This document shows, piece by piece, positions 61,025 to 64,000 of a DNA stretch of 64,000 nt. Positions within the stretch are counted from its first letter, which is position 1, and each line of letters opens with the position of its first letter. The notes beneath the pieces were generated by a model. That model searched no databases, was not told the origin of the DNA, and worked only from the letters and a program-made list of their open reading frames with translations. The position numbers and the translations under genes are program-made. The DNA is from Rotaria socialis (lineage: Eukaryota; Rotifera; Eurotatoria; Philodinida; Philodinidae): positions 70,411-134,410 of the forward strand of contig CAJNYU010003362.1 in the NCBI GenBank assembly GCA_905331475.1, given 5' to 3'.

Positions 61025-61032
61025 GAATAATG

Positions 61033-61588
61033 GGGTTACATGAATTTCGGCCCACGGAATTTTCGGGCCGGACTTTCGACCAATTTTATACAAATTCATT
61101 AAACTCGGAGAAAAAACGAATTTTTTTGAAAATTGGTTTCTAGATTTTTTTAGTACCGAGCGAAGCGTCGTAGTGCCGAGCGAAGCGGCGTTTTTCATTC
61201 CATAGAAGAAAAACGAGTTGAAATAAAAAAAACGAATTTATACCTAATTTACATCACAGCAAATTTCGAAAAATATACCAGTAATAGTGAATTCTACATC
61301 TAAAATAAAACTAAAAAATGTGCATCCTTAAGCCAATATTGAGATTACACTAGATTCGTTCGTGCTTGTTGTGGATAAACGATATGTATCTTAAAACGCC
61401 ATACTATGTTCTATAATAATAGAAGTGCTGTTTTTAACATTATATTACTTCGCTCGGCACTACGACGCTTCGCTCGGTACTAAAAAAATCTAGAAACCAA
61501 TTTTCAAAAAAATTCGTTTTTTCTCCGAGTTTAATGAATCTGTATAAAATTGGTCCGAAAGTTCCTTGGGCCGAAATTCCGGTCTCCC
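61033..61588. mobile_element. 556-bp inverted-repeat element with exact 8-bp target duplication
   Basis: It is flanked by GAATAATG on both sides (61025-61032 and 61589-61596). Ends: GGGTTACATGAATTTCGGCC on the left; the right end read inwards is GGGAGACCGGAATTTCGGCC. The arms (about 165 bp) run on with CCAATTTTATACA, TCATTAAACTCGGAGAAAAA and TAGTACCGAGCGAAGCG. The inner arm ends carry a repeated CCGAGCGAAGCG/CGCTTCGCTCGG word. No coding capacity. Eight-bp duplication with GGG ends could be hAT or another 8-bp-duplicating family. Confidence 0.85.
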
Positions 61589-61596
61589 GAATAATG

Positions 61597-62175
61597 CACC
61601 CTTTTCATGAAACCGTGTAGTAATCTATCCTTAACGGCATTATAATGATTGCTTCGTTTGAAAACAAAGAATAATCTACCCTTAGAAGTGAAATACGATA
61701 CACTTTCCCTTAACTGTATATTAATATATTCTTGATTGTTGAACAGTAAAATCTTCAAATTAAAATATAAAGTATAAAAAGCTTAAAAAAGCTTTCTGCA
61801 TCCTTTGTACATTCATGTATTCTTTCGGTACATGAATCCTTCAAGAATAAATGTCATCCATATAAACTCTTCAAGGATTTGCGAGAAAAATGTTTAAGAG
61901 TAAAACTTGATTATTTTACACTTTGTTTTACTGTGTAGTCTCAATAATAGAACAGAACAGAAGAACGGTGCGTGTTTAATCTTATATTATTATCTACCTT
62001 TATAAAGATACCGTTAAGTAATTTTATTCGTTAGTACGGCCACAAAAGTGCACGCGAAGCACAGATATTATCATCAAATACTGTTCACTTATTCAGGGCC
62101 ATCACAGTACTATTGTCGGATTATTATCAACAGTCATAAGTATATACTTTTGATAAAAATTCACTCTTGACAAGC
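61597..62175. other. Intergenic, SLC5 upstream region
   Basis: No gene seen. The promoter of the transporter gene is presumably here. An acceptor-like CACTTATTCAG lies at about 62087-62097. Confidence 0.5.
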
Positions 62176-63272
62176 ATGGCATCAAATAAATTGAGTGTTG
62201 TTGATTATGTTATTCTTGTAATACTTCTTCTATCATCAGCTATCATTGGTGTTATATTCGGATTTTTTAAATCAAGCAAAAATTCGGCTAAAGAGTTTCT
62301 GTTGGGTATGATTCATCTTTCAATACACTAATAGAAACTATATCATCCTCTTATAGCCAATGGAGACATGGGAGTAAGTATACAATTATATAACAACTCA
62401 TTTCTATTTATTCTGTACAGGCATTGCCAACAGGACTCAGTATTCTGGTATCTTTTCTTTCCGCTGTTACTTTATTAGGTACACCCAGTGAAGTTTACGT
62501 GTTTGGTACTATGTATTTTTATCAAGGTAAACCGAATGCAGATTTCTAATGAATGATTATTATAATTTATTTCATATTAGGAATTGCTTTAATGATCGCT
62601 TCACTAGTGACAGCACTCGTATTTATGCCAAAGTTTCGAGAAATGCAGTGCACCAGTGTCTACGAAGTATTCGTTTTTTGTTTTCAATTTTCAAAGGACA
62701 GAGGAAAATATTCTAGTATTTAGATCAACGTTTCGATCGAACCGTACGTTTGTGTGTTTCATTTAGTTTCTCAGTGATCATGGTAAGAGCTTATTTATTT
62801 CCTGTGCTCAATTTTCTTTTTCATACGCAGTTAATCTATATGGCAATTGTGCTGTACGGACCCGCATTGGCGTTAAGTCAAAGTAGAAAAAAATTTAATG
62901 CGAGACACGACAAATCAAAGACTACTATTTTTATTCAGCTGCTGGCTTAAATATTTGGCTTTGTGTTATTTCAATCGGTGCTATTTGTACGTTCTATTCT
63001 TCTGTGGTAAAATTGACAGATAATTTATTCGAGAAAAGCACCTCGGTCTAATCATTGTTTCTTAATTTAGGGTGGTATGAGAGCAGTTATTTGGGCCGAT
63101 GTTCTACAAGCAATAGTAATGGCTATTGGTCTTCTTGCAGTCATCATTCAAGGTTTGAGAATCATCGGCAATGCGTTGACTTTTTCCATACCGTTTTAGG
63201 TCTGATTTCTCTCGGTGGCTTTAAGCGAACGTTTTCCATAGCATCACGAGGTGGCAGAATTGAATTTGATAA
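62176..63272 (+). CDS. SLC5 sodium-coupled monocarboxylate-type transporter, 5' part
   Basis: Nine exons: 62176-62305, 62357-62373, 62421-62526, 62581-62666, 62717-62782, 62831-62882, 62939-63006, 63071-63152, 63200-63272. All splice phases match, giving 226 residues and an open split codon. TM1 is [19 protein letters not shown]. Next come the SLC5 block [20 protein letters not shown] spanning a 17-nt micro-exon, [14 protein letters not shown], a [12 protein letters not shown] helix, [41 protein letters not shown], and [22 protein letters not shown] is the family's conserved TM-6 segment. The pattern fits SLC5A8/SLC5A12 (Na+-coupled lactate/monocarboxylate uptake) or SLC5A6 (vitamins). Family members are about 600 residues, so two thirds are missing: no exon is recognisable in the remaining 728 bp. 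It is either cut by the window edge behind a long intron or truncated. Confidence 0.85.
62357..62373 (+). other. 17-nt micro-exon
   Basis: CCAATGGAGACATGGGA lies between TTATAG and GTAAGT. It is needed for the NGDMG motif of SLC5 proteins and is phase-compatible on both sides, so it is a genuine micro-exon. Confidence 0.85.
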
Positions 63273-64000
63273 GTACACAATTACAACTATTTTTTTTCTT
63301 TGATGTAGGGCTATAATTTAAGTTTGGAGAAAGTAGATAGTTGTGACCCTCTACTTTTTCATTCTATATGCTCAATCGATAGAGAGCATCGTATTACTCT
63401 TATCCTGAAGAATTTACAATATTTTATTTTCATTAATCCACCCTATTTTGGGCTCAAAATCAATATTTTTATCTCTGAATGTATCTAGTTTTTCAACGAT
63501 TTCAAAGATTAAACAAGAGAAAAAAAACATAATTTCTATCTTCCTAATGATATTATGTATGATGCATAACATAGGAAGTGACAAATAATTATGATTACAT
63601 TCTTATTTTCGACAGTTCAAATACATACACCATCATGACTCTCGATGATTTTTGACATATAGTATCATTTTTTGTTACAAATTAAAATTCAATTAGTCCT
63701 TTCTTTACTATTCTCATTCTATTCTGACTCTATTCCATCAGTAATATCATCAGTCTATATATTAATTTATTGACTAGATAGAATCTACAGAGTTCAAGAA
63801 TGATCAAAATATCGTTATTATACTTACTATAGCCTGTTTCCATTCCTATAGAAATCTTTCCAATACTAGTTGCTTCGTTGTTGAAATATATATGAATTGA
63901 GCATATAGAGAACTGTTATCTGCATTGAAGAATCAGTATGCGTTTTAAGTTGCTTTTCTTACTGAAATTTCTTACAACGAAATTCTATTGTTTCCTCTGT
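63273..64000. other. Presumed long intron or 3' flank, no exon recognised
   Basis: AT-rich; I could not find the expected next SLC5 exon (a TFW-containing segment) in any frame. Confidence 0.5.

Overview
The window is eukaryotic nuclear DNA from an animal. It is AT-rich, its genes are cut by many short introns (mostly 48-70 bp, GT..AG), and its proteins are metazoan (SETDB1, FERM-PDZ-PTP phosphatase, LHFPL, aminergic GPCR, peroxiredoxin-4, SAMD1, NEPRO). The short introns, the many small inverted-repeat transposons, an apparently intronless dioxygenase and a decayed duplicate-like gene fit a bdelloid rotifer. That assignment is inference from gene style, not from a diagnostic marker.

Left part (1-24 kb). 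The 3' end of a WBP11 splicing-factor gene (+) is followed by two fold-back transposons (1825-2740 and 2931-3546). Next come a compact SAMD1-like chromatin gene (-, 3820-5690), a long gene-poor stretch rich in microsatellites with a tandem array at 9963-10176, and a single-pass membrane protein of unknown function (-, 14208-15400). A peroxiredoxin-4 pseudogene (+, 18921-19968) carries four independent lesions, and a 169-residue orphan gene (-, 20752-21486) lies beyond it.

Middle (24-48 kb). A nested transposon block at 24425-26679 has hAT-like ends and at least two other elements inside. Then follow, all on +, an LHFPL tetraspan gene, a small orphan gene, a RAMP4/SERP-like tail-anchored protein, the histone H3K9 methyltransferase SETDB1, a PTPN3/PTPN4-type phosphatase (17 exons), the mitochondrial J-protein DNAJC30, an 834-bp hAT-type element, a NEPRO-like gene, and the aminotransferase AADAT. 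The AADAT start lies 20 bp after the NEPRO stop, directly behind a splice acceptor.

Right part (48-64 kb). An aminergic GPCR has two in-frame alternative last exons. It is followed by an uninterrupted gamma-butyrobetaine/trimethyllysine dioxygenase-like gene, a possible solo LTR, an 815-bp hAT-type element built of palindromic arrays, a mariner-type transposase relic, a 556-bp inverted-repeat element with exact 8-bp target duplications, and the 5' part of an SLC5 sodium-coupled transporter.

The genes are unrelated housekeeping and signalling genes, not one pathway. The novelty lies in the transposon architecture, the GPCR exon choice, the NEPRO-AADAT junction and the PRDX4 decay. Exon coordinates were read by hand from reading frame, homology and GT/AG sites. 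For PTPN4, AADAT, GPCR, SAMD1, the 169-residue gene and the PRDX4 relic, the summed exon lengths close in frame.
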